From: Pseudomonas sp. Seg1
GTDB lineage: Bacteria > Pseudomonadota > Gammaproteobacteria > Pseudomonadales > Pseudomonadaceae
Assembly (NCBI RefSeq): GCF_018326005.1
Contig: NZ_AP021903.1
Location: 3,567,501 to 3,631,500, forward strand
Direction: 5' to 3'
DNA: 64,000 bases
Shown: piece after piece, positions 47,890 to 57,034 of the stretch
How positions within the stretch are numbered: position 1 is the stretch's first letter
How the letters are laid out: each line of letters starts with the position of its first letter
Program-made: the position numbers and the translations under genes
The notes under the pieces: model-generated
Database searches by the model: none
What the model was told of the DNA's origin: nothing
Seen by the model: only the letters and a program-made list of their open reading frames with translations

Positions 47890-48555
47890 TCAAGCGCCAA
47901 AGTTGAAGGCGATGGAAATTCGCGGCCTCGTCCCCTCATAACGTTTTACTGAATGCATCAGCCACGACGGAAACATGAGAAAAGTTCCACTTCTGGCGGC
48001 GCACGTACAGCTGAATCCGGCCGTCAGGCAATCTTCAACTCTCATGCGCAGAGCCGGATTGTAGGTCGATGCAACCATGCCGCGTGGATCTATAAACTCA
48101 AGATCACCGCCAACGTCCGGGTCATCCTCGCGGCCGCCATCATCGACCCAGTACACCCCTGACCAGAACGCACCGGGGTGACCGTGGAGTGCATTGCTGT
48201 GACCCGCTTCGTTGACGTTGGCCCAGGCATTGAGCTTCCATTCGAAAGCGGGCTCGGTCAGTCCGTATTGATCGCTGTGCACCGCTGTCAGTTGAACGGC
48301 GAACTCTGTGGCAAATCTGACCAGAGCATTGCAAGCATCCCCTCCCCACGCCGGGAAATCACTCGAGGATTGCCAGCCGCCGTCATTGCTGCGCTGTGCA
48401 CCGTTGCGATCTTTGGCCATTCGCCGGGTAATCAGGGTTTTCAGCTCGTCGTTGAGCTTTTCTGCATCCGGATACTGAATACTTGCCAGCGGCGTTGTGA
48501 ACAGTCGACGAATCTTTATCAGTTGAGGGTCTACCCGATTACAAGTCGACGGCAT
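47890..48555 (-). CDS. 2OG-Fe(II) oxygenase of the TIGR02466 type
   Basis: A 221-residue protein starting MPSTCNRVDPQLIKIRRLFT. The fold has the iron ligands in HGHPGAFWSGVYWVDD and FPSWLMHSVKRYEG, and the 2-oxoglutarate-binding Arg in TRPRISIAFN. Related to phage and bacterial putative 2OG oxygenases. Likely hydroxylates an unknown substrate. The intergenic run 47753-47889 holds nothing evident. Confidence 0.88.
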   Translation of the reverse strand: MPSTCNRVDPQLIKIRRLFTTPLASIQYPDAEKLNDELKTLITRRMAKDRNGAQRSNDGGWQSSSDFPAWGGDACNALVRFATEFAVQLTAVHSDQYGLTEPAFEWKLNAWANVNEAGHSNALHGHPGAFWSGVYWVDDGGREDDPDVGGDLEFIDPRGMVASTYNPALRMRVEDCLTAGFSCTCAARSGTFLMFPSWLMHSVKRYEGTRPRISIAFNFGA

Positions 48556-48742
48556 TGGCGATTCTCTACAGGACATTCGTTACAACAAACTATATGCGGC
48601 GCCCTGTAAGACTGAAGTAAACCTTTGTTAAAAATAGCGTTGAAAAAGTTAAATAGCGGATGGTGCAACTATGCTTTCAACTGCACCGCAATCCGCCATC
48701 GTGCTAAAACGCCAGCCTCCAGTCGTACAGGAAAGTCTCTGA

Positions 48743-48952
48743 ATGCCCAAGAAACAGCCAGCCACCCGAGAGGCCGCAAGCGCCGCTGACATCGAGCGTT
48801 CTATCCAGGCCTTGAACAAAATGGCCGAACGCCTGTGGGGCGATGGTCGAGAAGCGGAAGCCAAAGCGCTGCTCGACGCGCTTGATGCGTTAAACCGGGC
48901 GCTGGACCGGATCAGAATTGGCGAAAGCCGCCGAGCAGCGACACTCCATTGA
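48743..48952 (+). CDS. Small conserved hypothetical protein
   Basis: A 69-residue helical protein starting MPKKQPATREAASAADIERS, with Ala/Arg/Leu heptads (EAEAKALLDALDALNRALDR). Stands alone. A homolog-type of small Pseudomonas proteins of unknown role. Confidence 0.65.
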   Translation: MPKKQPATREAASAADIERSIQALNKMAERLWGDGREAEAKALLDALDALNRALDRIRIGESRRAATLH

Positions 48953-48972
48953 AACGCCGCAAAAGCGCAGTG

Positions 48973-49386
48973 CTACGGCTTGAGAATCAATAACGGATCG
49001 CCTTTCTTCACAATATACGTCGCCAACTCTGAGCCCTTGTCAGTGCCGATGTTGCTGGCGATATGCGCAACACCCTCCGGGATAAACAGCGAATCCCCAG
49101 CCTTCAGCGTCACGGGCGCCCTGCCCTCCAGTTGATATTCGAAGGTGCCGTTGATCACGAACGCCACCTCGACACCGGGATGCGCATGCCGTGGCGAGGT
49201 CACGCCCGGTTCGAAATCGACCCGTGCCTGAATCACTTCGCGATCGGCGGCGCCGAGGTCCTGGCGTACCAGATCGGTACGGCTCAGACCTTGCTGCCAA
49301 CTCTTGGGTGTTGCGTCAGCGGCATGTGCGGCGCCGGCCAGGGACGCGAGTATTGCAGCGGTAGCCAGAAACAATGGACGGCGCAT
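48973..49386 (-). CDS. Periplasmic cupin protein
   Basis: A 137-residue protein with a signal peptide (MRRPLFLATAAILASLAGAAHA, cleavage after Ala-22). The cupin motifs are FEPGVTSPRHAHPGVEVAFV and LKAGDSLFIPEGVAHIASN, with His ligands for a metal. Single-domain exported cupins may bind or turn over small molecules; substrate unknown. Confidence 0.88.
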   Translation of the reverse strand: MRRPLFLATAAILASLAGAAHAADATPKSWQQGLSRTDLVRQDLGAADREVIQARVDFEPGVTSPRHAHPGVEVAFVINGTFEYQLEGRAPVTLKAGDSLFIPEGVAHIASNIGTDKGSELATYIVKKGDPLLILKP

Positions 49387-49509
49387 GATGTTGACCTCTC
49401 GAACGTAGTGGTGGTGTGACCGCTACTTTGCGCAAGGCATGTAAGGGTTATGTGTCGTAAACCTGCCGTTTGTTATTGGCGTGTGTCCCCGGCCGAGATT
49501 GATACACGC

Positions 49510-50412
49510 TTATACAAACGTTTCGCTGCTTTGCTGCATCAGCCATGTTCTCAGGGCGACGATTTTCTTCGAGTCCGCTGTTTCATGCGGCGTCACCAGA
49601 TAGAAACCCAGATCGTCTTGCAGACGCAGATCAAACGGCGCCACCAGTCGGCCCGCCCGCAGATCATCATCCACATAGGTTGAGCGCCCGATGCATAAGC
49701 CCTGCCCGTCGACGGCGGCCTGCACCGCCATCATTGCCAGATCGAAGGTCAGCCGTGGTGCTTCGGCCAGTCGAGGTGGCTGCCCTGCCGCGCGCAACCA
49801 GAGGTTCCAGTCGCCGGCGGTCATGCCACTGACTTGCAGCATCGTGTTGTTGATCAAGTCGGCGGGTGTGTTCAGTGCCTTCGTGCCGCTGAGCAATGCC
49901 GGACTGCACACCGGAAAGACCTCATCGGACATCAGGAAATCAGCGCGCAAGTCCTTCCAGTCACCTCGACCATAGCGAATCGCCGCATCAATACCGCCGT
50001 GATGAAAATCCACCAGATCGGTGGATGCACTGACCCGCACATCGATATCCGGAAAGGCTTTTTGAAACGCCGGCAGGCGCGGCAATAGCCACTTGGACGC
50101 CACTGACACCAACGTGCTGATGGTCAGCACATCGTTGTTGCGCGACGCCAGCAACTGCTCCGTCGAATAGCGCAATTCATGGAATGCCGAGCGTACACCC
50201 GGCAAGTAGGCGTGCCCGCTTTCCGTCAGCGCCAGGCCGTCCTTGAGTCGCAGAAACAGCGGCACACCCAGCTCTTCTTCGAGGCGGCGGATCTGGTGAC
50301 TGATGGCGGTCTGGGTGACGTTCAGCTCTTGCGCAGCCTTGGTAAAGCTCATGTGGCGAGCGGCACATTCGAAGGCTCTCAAGCCATTGAGAGAAGGCAA
50401 CCTGACCACCAT
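49510..50412 (-). CDS. LysR-family regulator (GcvA-like)
   Basis: A 300-residue protein starting MVVRLPSLNGLRAFECAARH, with GGAG before the ATG. The helix-turn-helix is MSFTKAAQELNVTQTAISHQ. The C-terminal domain is of the periplasmic binding type with FHHGGIDAAIRYGRGDW, typical of the GcvA group. It is divergent from the glutathione S-transferase gene 110 bases away and probably regulates it. Confidence 0.93.
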   Translation of the reverse strand: MVVRLPSLNGLRAFECAARHMSFTKAAQELNVTQTAISHQIRRLEEELGVPLFLRLKDGLALTESGHAYLPGVRSAFHELRYSTEQLLASRNNDVLTISTLVSVASKWLLPRLPAFQKAFPDIDVRVSASTDLVDFHHGGIDAAIRYGRGDWKDLRADFLMSDEVFPVCSPALLSGTKALNTPADLINNTMLQVSGMTAGDWNLWLRAAGQPPRLAEAPRLTFDLAMMAVQAAVDGQGLCIGRSTYVDDDLRAGRLVAPFDLRLQDDLGFYLVTPHETADSKKIVALRTWLMQQSSETFV

Positions 50413-50521
50413 GTGACACTCCATGCCCATGAGATTTTGTCATACGCTATCACTCGAAATGACCTTTGCGAAAGCTTCGGCGACGGTGGATTCTAGCGCC
50501 TTCTTTCAGCAAGGAACCGCC

Positions 50522-51133
50522 ATGAAACTGTATTTCGCGCCGATGACCTGCTCGTTGTCACCGCACATTGTGCTGCGGGAACTCGACCTGCCCTTTGAAC
50601 TGGTTCGCGTGAACAACCAGACCAAACGCACAGCCGACGGCCGTGACTTTCGGGAGATCAATCCCAAGGGCTATGTTGCTGCGCTGGTGCTGGATAACGG
50701 TGAGGTGCTGACGGAGGGGCCGGCGATTGTGCAGTTTCTCGCTGACCAGGTTCCCGGGAACGCATTGGCGCCGGCTCAGGGCACTTGGGAGCGCACGCGG
50801 TTACAGGAACACCTGAATTTCATCAGCAGTGAAATCCATGGCGGCAGCGCGCCGCTGTTTAACAGCGAGATCCCGCAGGCGGTCAAGGCGATCTTCAAAC
50901 ACACCCTGTTCAAGCGGCTGGACTTCCTGAGCCAGATGCTTGCGACGCAGGATTACCTGATGGGCACATTCGGTGTCGCCGATGCTTATCTGTTTACCGT
51001 GCTGCAATGGCTGCCGGTGTTCAAGATCAACATCGAGCAGTGGCCGACGCTCGCTGCCTACATCAAGCGCATTGCCGAACGCCCGAGCGTGCGCGCGGCC
51101 ATTGCAGCAGAAGAAGCCACACTGCCGATCTGA
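50522..51133 (+). CDS. Glutathione S-transferase (beta-like)
   Basis: A 203-residue protein starting MKLYFAPMTCSLSPHIVLRE, with AAGGAA before the ATG. The thioredoxin-like domain has the Cys-Ser of the active-site loop (TCSLSPH) and NPKGYVAALVLDNGEVLTEG with the cis-Pro region. The helical C-terminal domain has GVADAYLFTVLQWLP. Conjugates glutathione to electrophiles or acts as a peroxidase. Confidence 0.92.
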   Translation: MKLYFAPMTCSLSPHIVLRELDLPFELVRVNNQTKRTADGRDFREINPKGYVAALVLDNGEVLTEGPAIVQFLADQVPGNALAPAQGTWERTRLQEHLNFISSEIHGGSAPLFNSEIPQAVKAIFKHTLFKRLDFLSQMLATQDYLMGTFGVADAYLFTVLQWLPVFKINIEQWPTLAAYIKRIAERPSVRAAIAAEEATLPI

Positions 51134-51217
51134 TCTGTGCCGTTTGCCTTAACGGGCCATGTCGCCCGTGAATCTGTAAACTGGCGCGATCCTTACTCAC
51201 TCGAACAAGAGATCAGC

Positions 51218-51598
51218 ATGGCCAACCAAGACATCACCTTTACCCCGGATCCGGACGCCGACTCCATTTCCTCCGACGTCGCGACCTTCGGTGGGATCAT
51301 GGTCTCCACCCAGATCCCGACCCGTGCCGATGGCAGCCTGGAACTGGGCGGCATCACCGAACAAAGCGAATGCACCCTGCAAGCACTGAAGGTTGCGCTG
51401 GAACGCGCCGGCAGTTCGATGGATCGGGTGATGCATCTGACCATCTACCTGACCGACATGGCTGACCGCGCAGCATTCAACGAGGTGTACAAGCGCTTCT
51501 TCGCCAAGCCGTGGCCTGTGCGTGCGGCGGTCGGCGTTGCCTCGCTGGCCGTTGAAGGCATGCGTGTGGAAGTGACTGCGATGGCTGCAAAGGCCTGA
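51218..51598 (+). CDS. RidA/YjgF-family protein
   Basis: A 126-residue protein starting MANQDITFTPDPDADSISSD. The blocks MVSTQIPTRADGSLELGG, RVMHLTIYLTDMADRAAFNE and FAKPWPVRAAVGVASLAVEG with its conserved Arg fit RidA. RidA removes reactive enamine and imine intermediates. Eighty-four bases after the GST gene, possibly co-transcribed. Confidence 0.9.
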   Translation: MANQDITFTPDPDADSISSDVATFGGIMVSTQIPTRADGSLELGGITEQSECTLQALKVALERAGSSMDRVMHLTIYLTDMADRAAFNEVYKRFFAKPWPVRAAVGVASLAVEGMRVEVTAMAAKA

Positions 51599-51620
51599 TC
51601 CGACTCGATGTTGTAAACCA

Positions 51621-51912
51621 CTGTGGGAGGGGGCTTGCTCCCACAGGTTTTGGTGTCGTACGCAAGGTTTTGTGGCGGTACAAATCATCGTGGGAGCTGG
51701 CTTGCCAGCGATGGCGTCGGCACATCACACATTGATGTCGCCTGATACTCCGCTTTCGCTGGCAAGCCAGCTCCCACAGGTTTTGGTGTCGTACGCAAGG
51801 TTTTGTGGCGGTACAAACATTGTGGGAGCTGGCTTGCCAGCGATGGCGTCGGCACATCACACATTAAAGTCGCCTGATACTCCGCTATCGCTGGCAAGCC
51901 AGCTCCCACAGG
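51621..51912. repeat. Tandem REP/BIME-type repeats
   Basis: A short hairpin GTGGGAGGGGGCTTGCTCCCAC (51623-51644) is followed by two copies of a unit of about 133 bases. Each unit contains a paired inverted GTGGGAGCTGGCTTGCCAGCG / CGCTGGCAAGCCAGCTCCCAC, starting at 51690 and 51822, and a shared tail GGTTTTGGTGTCG. Such elements are typical of P. fluorescens intergenic regions and can act as terminators or gyrase sites. Confidence 0.9.
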
Positions 51913-52020
51913 TTTTGGTGTCGACCATTGCATCTGTGCCATCGGGCAGCGCAGGCGTGCCGGGCGCGCGTTTCGCGGCTACAATGCGCGCCTAACCGTG
52001 ACAGCCTGACTAAAAAAACT

Positions 52021-54009
52021 ATGTCCTTGCCCAAGCATCATCTGGAATTGCTCAGCCCTGCCCGCGATGTCGCCATCGCCCGTGAGGCGATCCTGCACGG
52101 CGCCGACGCCGTGTACATCGGTGGCCCGAGCTTCGGCGCCCGCCACAACGCCTGCAACGAAGTGAGCGAGATAGCCGGTCTGGTGGAATTCGCCCGCAAG
52201 TATCACGCGCGCATCTTCACCACCATCAATACCATCCTGCACGACAACGAACTGGAGCCGGCGCGCAAGCTGATCCATCAGTTGTACGACGCCGGGGTCG
52301 ACGCGCTGATCGTTCAGGATCTGGGCGTGATGGAGCTGGACATTCCGCCGATCGAGCTGCACGCCTCGACCCAGACCGACATCCGCACGCTGGAGCGGGC
52401 GAAGTTCCTCGACCAGGCCGGTTTCTCGCAACTGGTGCTGGCCCGTGAGCTGAACCTGCAAGAAATCCGCGCGATCGCCGACGAAACCGACGCCGCCATC
52501 GAATTCTTCATTCATGGCGCGTTGTGCGTGGCGTTCTCCGGCCAGTGCAACATTTCCCACGCGCAGACCGGGCGCAGCGCCAACCGTGGCGACTGCTCGC
52601 AGGCCTGCCGTTTGCCGTACACCCTCAAAGACGAAAAGGGTGGCGTGATCGCCTACGAAAAACACCTGCTGTCGATGAAAGACAACAACCAGAGCGCCAA
52701 CATCCGTGCCCTGGTCGAAGCCGGTGTGCGCTCGTTCAAGATCGAAGGTCGCTACAAAGACATGGGCTATGTGAAGAACATCACGGCCTATTACCGCCAG
52801 CGCCTCGACGACGTGCTCGAAGATCGTCCGGACCTGGCCCGCGCCTCCAGCGGCCGCACCGCACACTTCTTCCTGCCGGACCCGGAAAAGACGTTCCACC
52901 GTGGCAGCACCGACTACTTCGTCACTGATCGCAAGATCGACATCGGCGCCTTCGACTCACCGACCTTCACCGGTCTGCCGGTGGGCACCGTCGAGAAAGT
53001 CGGCAAGCGTGACATGCAGGTCGTGACCCACGAACCGCTGTCCAACGGCGATGGCCTGAACGTGCTGGTCAAGCGTGAAGTGGTCGGTTTCCGCGCCAAC
53101 ATCGCCGAGCCAAAAGGCGAGTTCGAGGAAGACGGCGAGAAGCGCTATCGCTACCGCGTCGAGCCGAACGAAATGCCCGAAGGCCTGTTCAAGCTGCGCC
53201 CGAGCCACCCGCTCAATCGCAACCTCGACCACAACTGGCAACAGGCGCTGCAAAAGACCTCTTCCGAGCGTCGTGTGGCCCTGAGCTGGTTCGCCCGTCT
53301 GCGTGAAGAACAGCTGGAAATCACCGCTACCAGCGAAGAAGGCATCAGCGTCAGCGTCACCCTCGCCGGTCCGTTCGGTGTGGCCAACAAGCCTGAGCAA
53401 GCGCTGGAGCAATTGCGCGATCTGCTCGGCCAGCTCGGCACCACGCAGTACCACGCCACCGACATCAAACTCGATGCGCCACAGGCCTTCTTCATCCCCA
53501 ACTCGCAGCTTAAATCCCTGCGCCGTGAAGTGATCGAAGCCCTGACTGCCGCCCGTGTCGCCGCGCATCCGCGTGGCAGCCGCAAAGCCGAAACCAGCCC
53601 GCCGCCGGTGTACCCGGATTCGCACCTGACGTTCCTCGCCAACGTGTACAACCAGAAGGCGCGCGACTTCTACCACCGTCACGGCGTGAAGCTGATCGAT
53701 GCGGCGTACGAGGCGCACGAAGAGCCAGGCGAAGTGCCGGTGATGATCACCAAGCACTGCCTGCGTTTCTCCTTCAACCTGTGCCCGAAACAGGCCAAAG
53801 GCGTGACCGGTGTGCGCACCAAAGTCGCGCCAATGCAGTTGATCCACGGCGATGAAGTGCTGACGCTGAAGTTCGATTGCAAGCCGTGCGAGATGCACAT
53901 CATCGGCAAGATGAAAGGCCACATCCTCAACCTGCCGCAACCGGGCAGCGTGGTCGGCCACATCAGCCCCGAAGACCTGATGAAAACCATCCCGCGCGCA
54001 CCGCACTGA
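52021..54009 (+). CDS. rlhA: 23S rRNA 5-hydroxycytidine C2501 synthase (U32 peptidase family)
   Basis: A 662-residue protein starting MSLPKHHLELLSPARDVAIA. It matches E. coli RlhA (YdcP) along its length: ARHNACNEVSEIAGLVEFAR, IEFFIHGALCVAFSGQCNIS, GDCSQACRLPYTLKDEKGG, SFKIEGRYKDMGYVKNITA and KFDCKPCEMHIIGK. Conserved Cys residues bind an iron-sulphur cluster. It hydroxylates C2501 of 23S rRNA. Complete and normal in length. A ribosome site is weak. Confidence 0.93.
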   Translation: MSLPKHHLELLSPARDVAIAREAILHGADAVYIGGPSFGARHNACNEVSEIAGLVEFARKYHARIFTTINTILHDNELEPARKLIHQLYDAGVDALIVQDLGVMELDIPPIELHASTQTDIRTLERAKFLDQAGFSQLVLARELNLQEIRAIADETDAAIEFFIHGALCVAFSGQCNISHAQTGRSANRGDCSQACRLPYTLKDEKGGVIAYEKHLLSMKDNNQSANIRALVEAGVRSFKIEGRYKDMGYVKNITAYYRQRLDDVLEDRPDLARASSGRTAHFFLPDPEKTFHRGSTDYFVTDRKIDIGAFDSPTFTGLPVGTVEKVGKRDMQVVTHEPLSNGDGLNVLVKREVVGFRANIAEPKGEFEEDGEKRYRYRVEPNEMPEGLFKLRPSHPLNRNLDHNWQQALQKTSSERRVALSWFARLREEQLEITATSEEGISVSVTLAGPFGVANKPEQALEQLRDLLGQLGTTQYHATDIKLDAPQAFFIPNSQLKSLRREVIEALTAARVAAHPRGSRKAETSPPPVYPDSHLTFLANVYNQKARDFYHRHGVKLIDAAYEAHEEPGEVPVMITKHCLRFSFNLCPKQAKGVTGVRTKVAPMQLIHGDEVLTLKFDCKPCEMHIIGKMKGHILNLPQPGSVVGHISPEDLMKTIPRAPH

Positions 54010-54082
54010 GTGCTTGGCGGGTACGGTGCTTAGGCGCCGTACTCGCCTGCCCTGCTTCGCGGCGGGACAAATCGCAGGCATA

Positions 54083-54118
54083 AAAAAACGCCAACTTCTT
54101 GCGAAGTTGGCGTTTTTT
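54083..54118. terminator. Bidirectional terminator between rlhA and tRNA-Gln
   Basis: ACGCCAACTTC-TTGC-GAAGTTGGCGT with A and T runs on the two sides. It serves rlhA on plus and tRNA-Gln on minus. Confidence 0.9.
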
Positions 54119-54124
54119 CGAATA

Positions 54125-54199
54125 TGGCAGGGGCGGCTGGATTCGAACCAACGCATGGCAGGATCAAAACCTGCTGCCTTACCGCTTGGCGACGCCCCT
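54125..54199 (-). tRNA. tRNA-Gln (anticodon TTG)
   Basis: A complete 75-base tRNA on the minus strand. Acceptor stem AGGGGCG / CGCCCCT, discriminator G and CCA encoded. The anticodon arm is GCAGG-TTTTGAT-CCTGC with anticodon TTG, and the T arm has GGTTCGAATCC. The gene ends before the terminator. Confidence 0.95.
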
Positions 54200-54517
54200 A
54201 CTGCTCTTTCCAGCGCCTCGTTGAGGTTCGCTGTGAGAACGGGGCGCAATTTACCAAGGTTTTTCCGCTTTGTGAAGCGCGAAATGAAATATTTTTTGTT
54301 TTAAAACAGCGACTTATTATTTTGGCTGGATTCTGGCCACTGATCTGCCCGTTTGGCGCTGTGTATCACACTGTGTACGAACCCCGCCGCGATACATCGC
54401 CACTCAACTACGACCCTCTTCGACACAGGCCAGATACGTCCCCACGCTGAAATGCACCCAAGGTTTGAAGGATTCATTCAGAACCCTTGGCCAAAGGCTC
54501 GCACAGGAGACGTCACC

Positions 54518-55546
54518 ATGAAGATGGCACTGCACACCCGCAAAACCGCTTTCGGACTTTCGATGCTGGCGCTGTCGCTGTTCGGCGCTTTTGGCACGGC
54601 TCAGGCACAAACCACTGAACCTGCTGCGGTCAGCTATTCGGCGCCCTCGCTCTTCGGCCCGCTGAAACATGTGCAGGCGGGTGTGCTGGATGTGGCCTAC
54701 GCCGAAACCGGCCCGGCCGATGGCCCGGTGGTGATTCTGCTGCACGGCTGGCCCTACGACATTCACAGCTACGACGAGGTCGCGCCGTTGCTGGCAGCCA
54801 AGGGTTACCGCGTGCTGATGCCATATGCGCGGGGTTATGGCGATACGCAATTCCTCTCCAAGGACACCCTGCGCAACGGCCAACCGGCGGCGCTGGCCAG
54901 TGACGTCATCGATTTCATGGACGCACTGAAGATCAAGCAAGCGGTGCTCGGCGGCTATGACTGGGGCGCACGTTCGGCGGACATCGTCTCGGCGCTGTGG
55001 CCGGAAAGGGTCAAGGCGCTGGTCTCGGTCAGCGGCTATCTGATCGGCAACCAGGCCGCCGGGCAGGATCCGCTGCCGCCCAAGGCTGAATTGCAGTGGT
55101 GGTATCAGTTCTACTTCGCCACCGACCGTGGTCGCGACGGCTACCAGAAAAACACCCACGACTTCGCCAAGCTGATCTGGCAACTGGCGTCACCGCAGTG
55201 GAAATTCGACGACGCCACCTTCGACAGTTCCGCCAAAGCGCTGCAGAACCCGGATCACGTCGACATCACCGTGTTCAACTATCGCTGGCGTCTGGGCCTG
55301 GTGCAGGGCGAAGCGAAATACGCAGCACTGGAACAAAAACTGGCCACCGCGCCGTCGATCAGCGTGCCGACCATCACCCTTGAAGGCGACGCCAACGGCG
55401 CACCGCACCCGGCGCCCGAGGATTACGCCAAGCGTTTTACTGGCAAATATCAGTTCCGCTTGATCAACGGCGGGATTGGCCACAACTTGCCGCAGGAAGA
55501 CCCGCAGGCGTTTGCGCAAGCGGTGATCGACGCCGATCACCTGTAG
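54518..55546 (+). CDS. Exported alpha/beta hydrolase (epoxide hydrolase / dehalogenase type)
   Basis: A 342-residue protein starting MKMALHTRKTAFGLSMLALS, with AGGAGA before the ATG and a signal peptide to about Ala-31. Catalytic residues: oxyanion HGWP, nucleophile Asp in GGYDWGAR and a His in NGGIGHNLPQEDP. The nucleophile Asp followed by Trp is the mark of epoxide hydrolases and haloalkane dehalogenases. Periplasmic; substrate unknown. Confidence 0.88.
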   Translation: MKMALHTRKTAFGLSMLALSLFGAFGTAQAQTTEPAAVSYSAPSLFGPLKHVQAGVLDVAYAETGPADGPVVILLHGWPYDIHSYDEVAPLLAAKGYRVLMPYARGYGDTQFLSKDTLRNGQPAALASDVIDFMDALKIKQAVLGGYDWGARSADIVSALWPERVKALVSVSGYLIGNQAAGQDPLPPKAELQWWYQFYFATDRGRDGYQKNTHDFAKLIWQLASPQWKFDDATFDSSAKALQNPDHVDITVFNYRWRLGLVQGEAKYAALEQKLATAPSISVPTITLEGDANGAPHPAPEDYAKRFTGKYQFRLINGGIGHNLPQEDPQAFAQAVIDADHL

Positions 55547-55552
55547 AAAAAA

Positions 55553-55579
55553 AGCAGTCAGTCGCAAAGGCTGACTGCT
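55553..55579 (+). terminator. Hairpin terminator after the hydrolase gene
   Basis: AGCAGTCAG / CTGACTGCT stem with a nine-base loop, seven bases after the stop codon. The T-run is weak. Confidence 0.6.
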
Positions 55580-55759
55580 TGATTATTTGAGGGTGGGATT
55601 GAGGATTGAGGGATGGTCACGTTTTGCAGATTCTTTGCCTGTACTGGCGTTATCGCGAGCAGGCGAAGGCCTACATTTGAAATGCGTTCCCCCTGTAGGA
55701 GTGAGCCTGCTCGCGATGACGCCCGACCAGACACCATCAACCCCGACTAACGTGCGCGA

Positions 55760-56116
55760 TCAATCGGTTGGCACAACAAGATCCAACGCCTTGTTCACCG
55801 CCAACTCTCCCAACATGACCACTTGCGCAATGCCCAGCAGCGTATGGCGATTTGATCCCTCTAGCACCCCGGCAAAATTGCCGAGCATGACCGAGGCGGA
55901 CGCCAGGGACCCGCAAGCGTTGGTCAGCAACGACTCAGTGTCTGCTTGCGGGTTGGTCATGAACAGAGCGTTGGGTGTGTAAGGTGTGGCCATGATCGCG
56001 GCAGGCAACAGGTAATGATCAAGCGCCCGCTCGGCCGCTTCGTGGAGCTTTCTTGAATTGGGCGATGCGTACGGGGACACCAGGTCTGTGGCCGTTGGTT
56101 CGGGTGGCTGGGACAT
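55760..56116 (-). CDS. DUF6124 family protein (copy A)
   Basis: A 118-residue protein starting MSQPPEPTATDLVSPYASPN, with GGAG upstream. Shared blocks are KLHEAAERALDHYLLP, MTNPQADTESLLTNACGSLA and LLGIAQVVMLGELAVNKALD. A paralogue lies 118 bases upstream. The family is common in fluorescent pseudomonads; function unknown. Confidence 0.8.
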   Translation of the reverse strand: MSQPPEPTATDLVSPYASPNSRKLHEAAERALDHYLLPAAIMATPYTPNALFMTNPQADTESLLTNACGSLASASVMLGNFAGVLEGSNRHTLLGIAQVVMLGELAVNKALDLVVPTD

Positions 56117-56234
56117 CAGCTGAAACTCCAGACAAGAACCGTTTGAGGTTCTTTGATAGAAGGCGTGAAGCGTCGCGATCGCGGACGCTTCTGTGCAATG
56201 AGGGGGCAAGCCCCCTCACCCATCTGCGTTGCGA

Positions 56235-56600
56235 CTAGTTCGGCAAGCGCTGGTTATCCAGGACTCGACCGATCACCAACTCGCTGAGCATGATCACCTG
56301 TTGCAGGATCAGCATCTTTCGGCGTTGCGAACTGTCGATCAAGTCGGCAAGTTCACGGGCCATGTCACTGGCGGAAGACAAGGTTTCAGTCGCCTCGACG
56401 AGCAGTGTTTCGTTATCCACCGTCGGGTCGATGAGGTAGATCCTGCCGGTTTTGCGGGTGGGGATTGAGGTCTTCAGTGCTGAGGGATTGAGATAAAAGT
56501 TGATGGCGCGTTCAGTGGCCTCTTTGATGTTCTGAGGTTCGAGCGCGGCGTCGTAGGGGATTGGGTCGGTTTCTGGCGGATTCGGCGTAATTTTGAACAT
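56235..56600 (-). CDS. DUF6124 family protein (copy B)
   Basis: A 121-residue protein starting MFKITPNPPETDPIPYDAAL. Same layout as copy A: ATERAINFYLNP, DPTVDNETLLVEATETLSSA and MLILQQVIMLSELVIGRVLD. A GTG three codons upstream is an alternative start. Tandem duplication that has diverged widely. Confidence 0.8.
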   Translation of the reverse strand: MFKITPNPPETDPIPYDAALEPQNIKEATERAINFYLNPSALKTSIPTRKTGRIYLIDPTVDNETLLVEATETLSSASDMARELADLIDSSQRRKMLILQQVIMLSELVIGRVLDNQRLPN

Positions 56601-57034
56601 AGATGACACTCGCTTAGCAAAAATAAGGAGCCATCACTCACGCTACCAAACGAGGGTGGTGACCATTACGCAGGTTGGTAGACCGGTCTAAGCGAGTAAA
56701 CCCCGGCGCTCCCGAAGGAGCCCCACGCATGGCCACCATATAACACCGAGCCCCGAAAAGAGACTGCATATAGCGGCGCATAACGCTTAGAAAACGGGCT
56801 ACCAAACCCGATCACTGTTTTGCAGTGACAGGGAAACGATACAGCCCGCCTCAAGGCGCGTAAGCCGGCGGATTCTGGCGTACGCGTAGGCAACGGCGCA
56901 AGGTGTTGTAGCCGTTATGGCGTAACAGTGCGTGTAAGTTAAACGTGTGCGCGAAATGGTGTTTAAGCAGCCTGCATGCCCTGGTGCTGGGATGCCTTGG
57001 CAGAGTTGGGCCAGATCGCGTTATTGCCATCGGT
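56601..57034. other. Leader/intergenic region with repeat-like ORF
   Basis: No gene is supported. A minus-strand frame (56666-56893) starting MPTRTPESAGLRALRRAVSF resembles an often-repeated ORF in front of small DUF genes in Pseudomonas. It is more likely a structured leader or repeat. Contains paired blocks such as GCCGGCGG. Confidence 0.4.

Noticed and set aside
51621..51912. CRISPR array
   Set aside because: The repeats are internally palindromic REP pairs in a 133-base tandem, with identical rather than unique intervening sequence; no cas genes are present.
52957..54249. 430-codon open frame on the minus strand
   Set aside because: It is antisense to rlhA and runs through the tRNA-Gln gene and the terminator, so it cannot be a real gene.
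56666..56893. 75-codon minus-strand frame as a gene
   Set aside because: The residue pattern is that of a repeated intergenic ORF; no ribosome binding site or domain.
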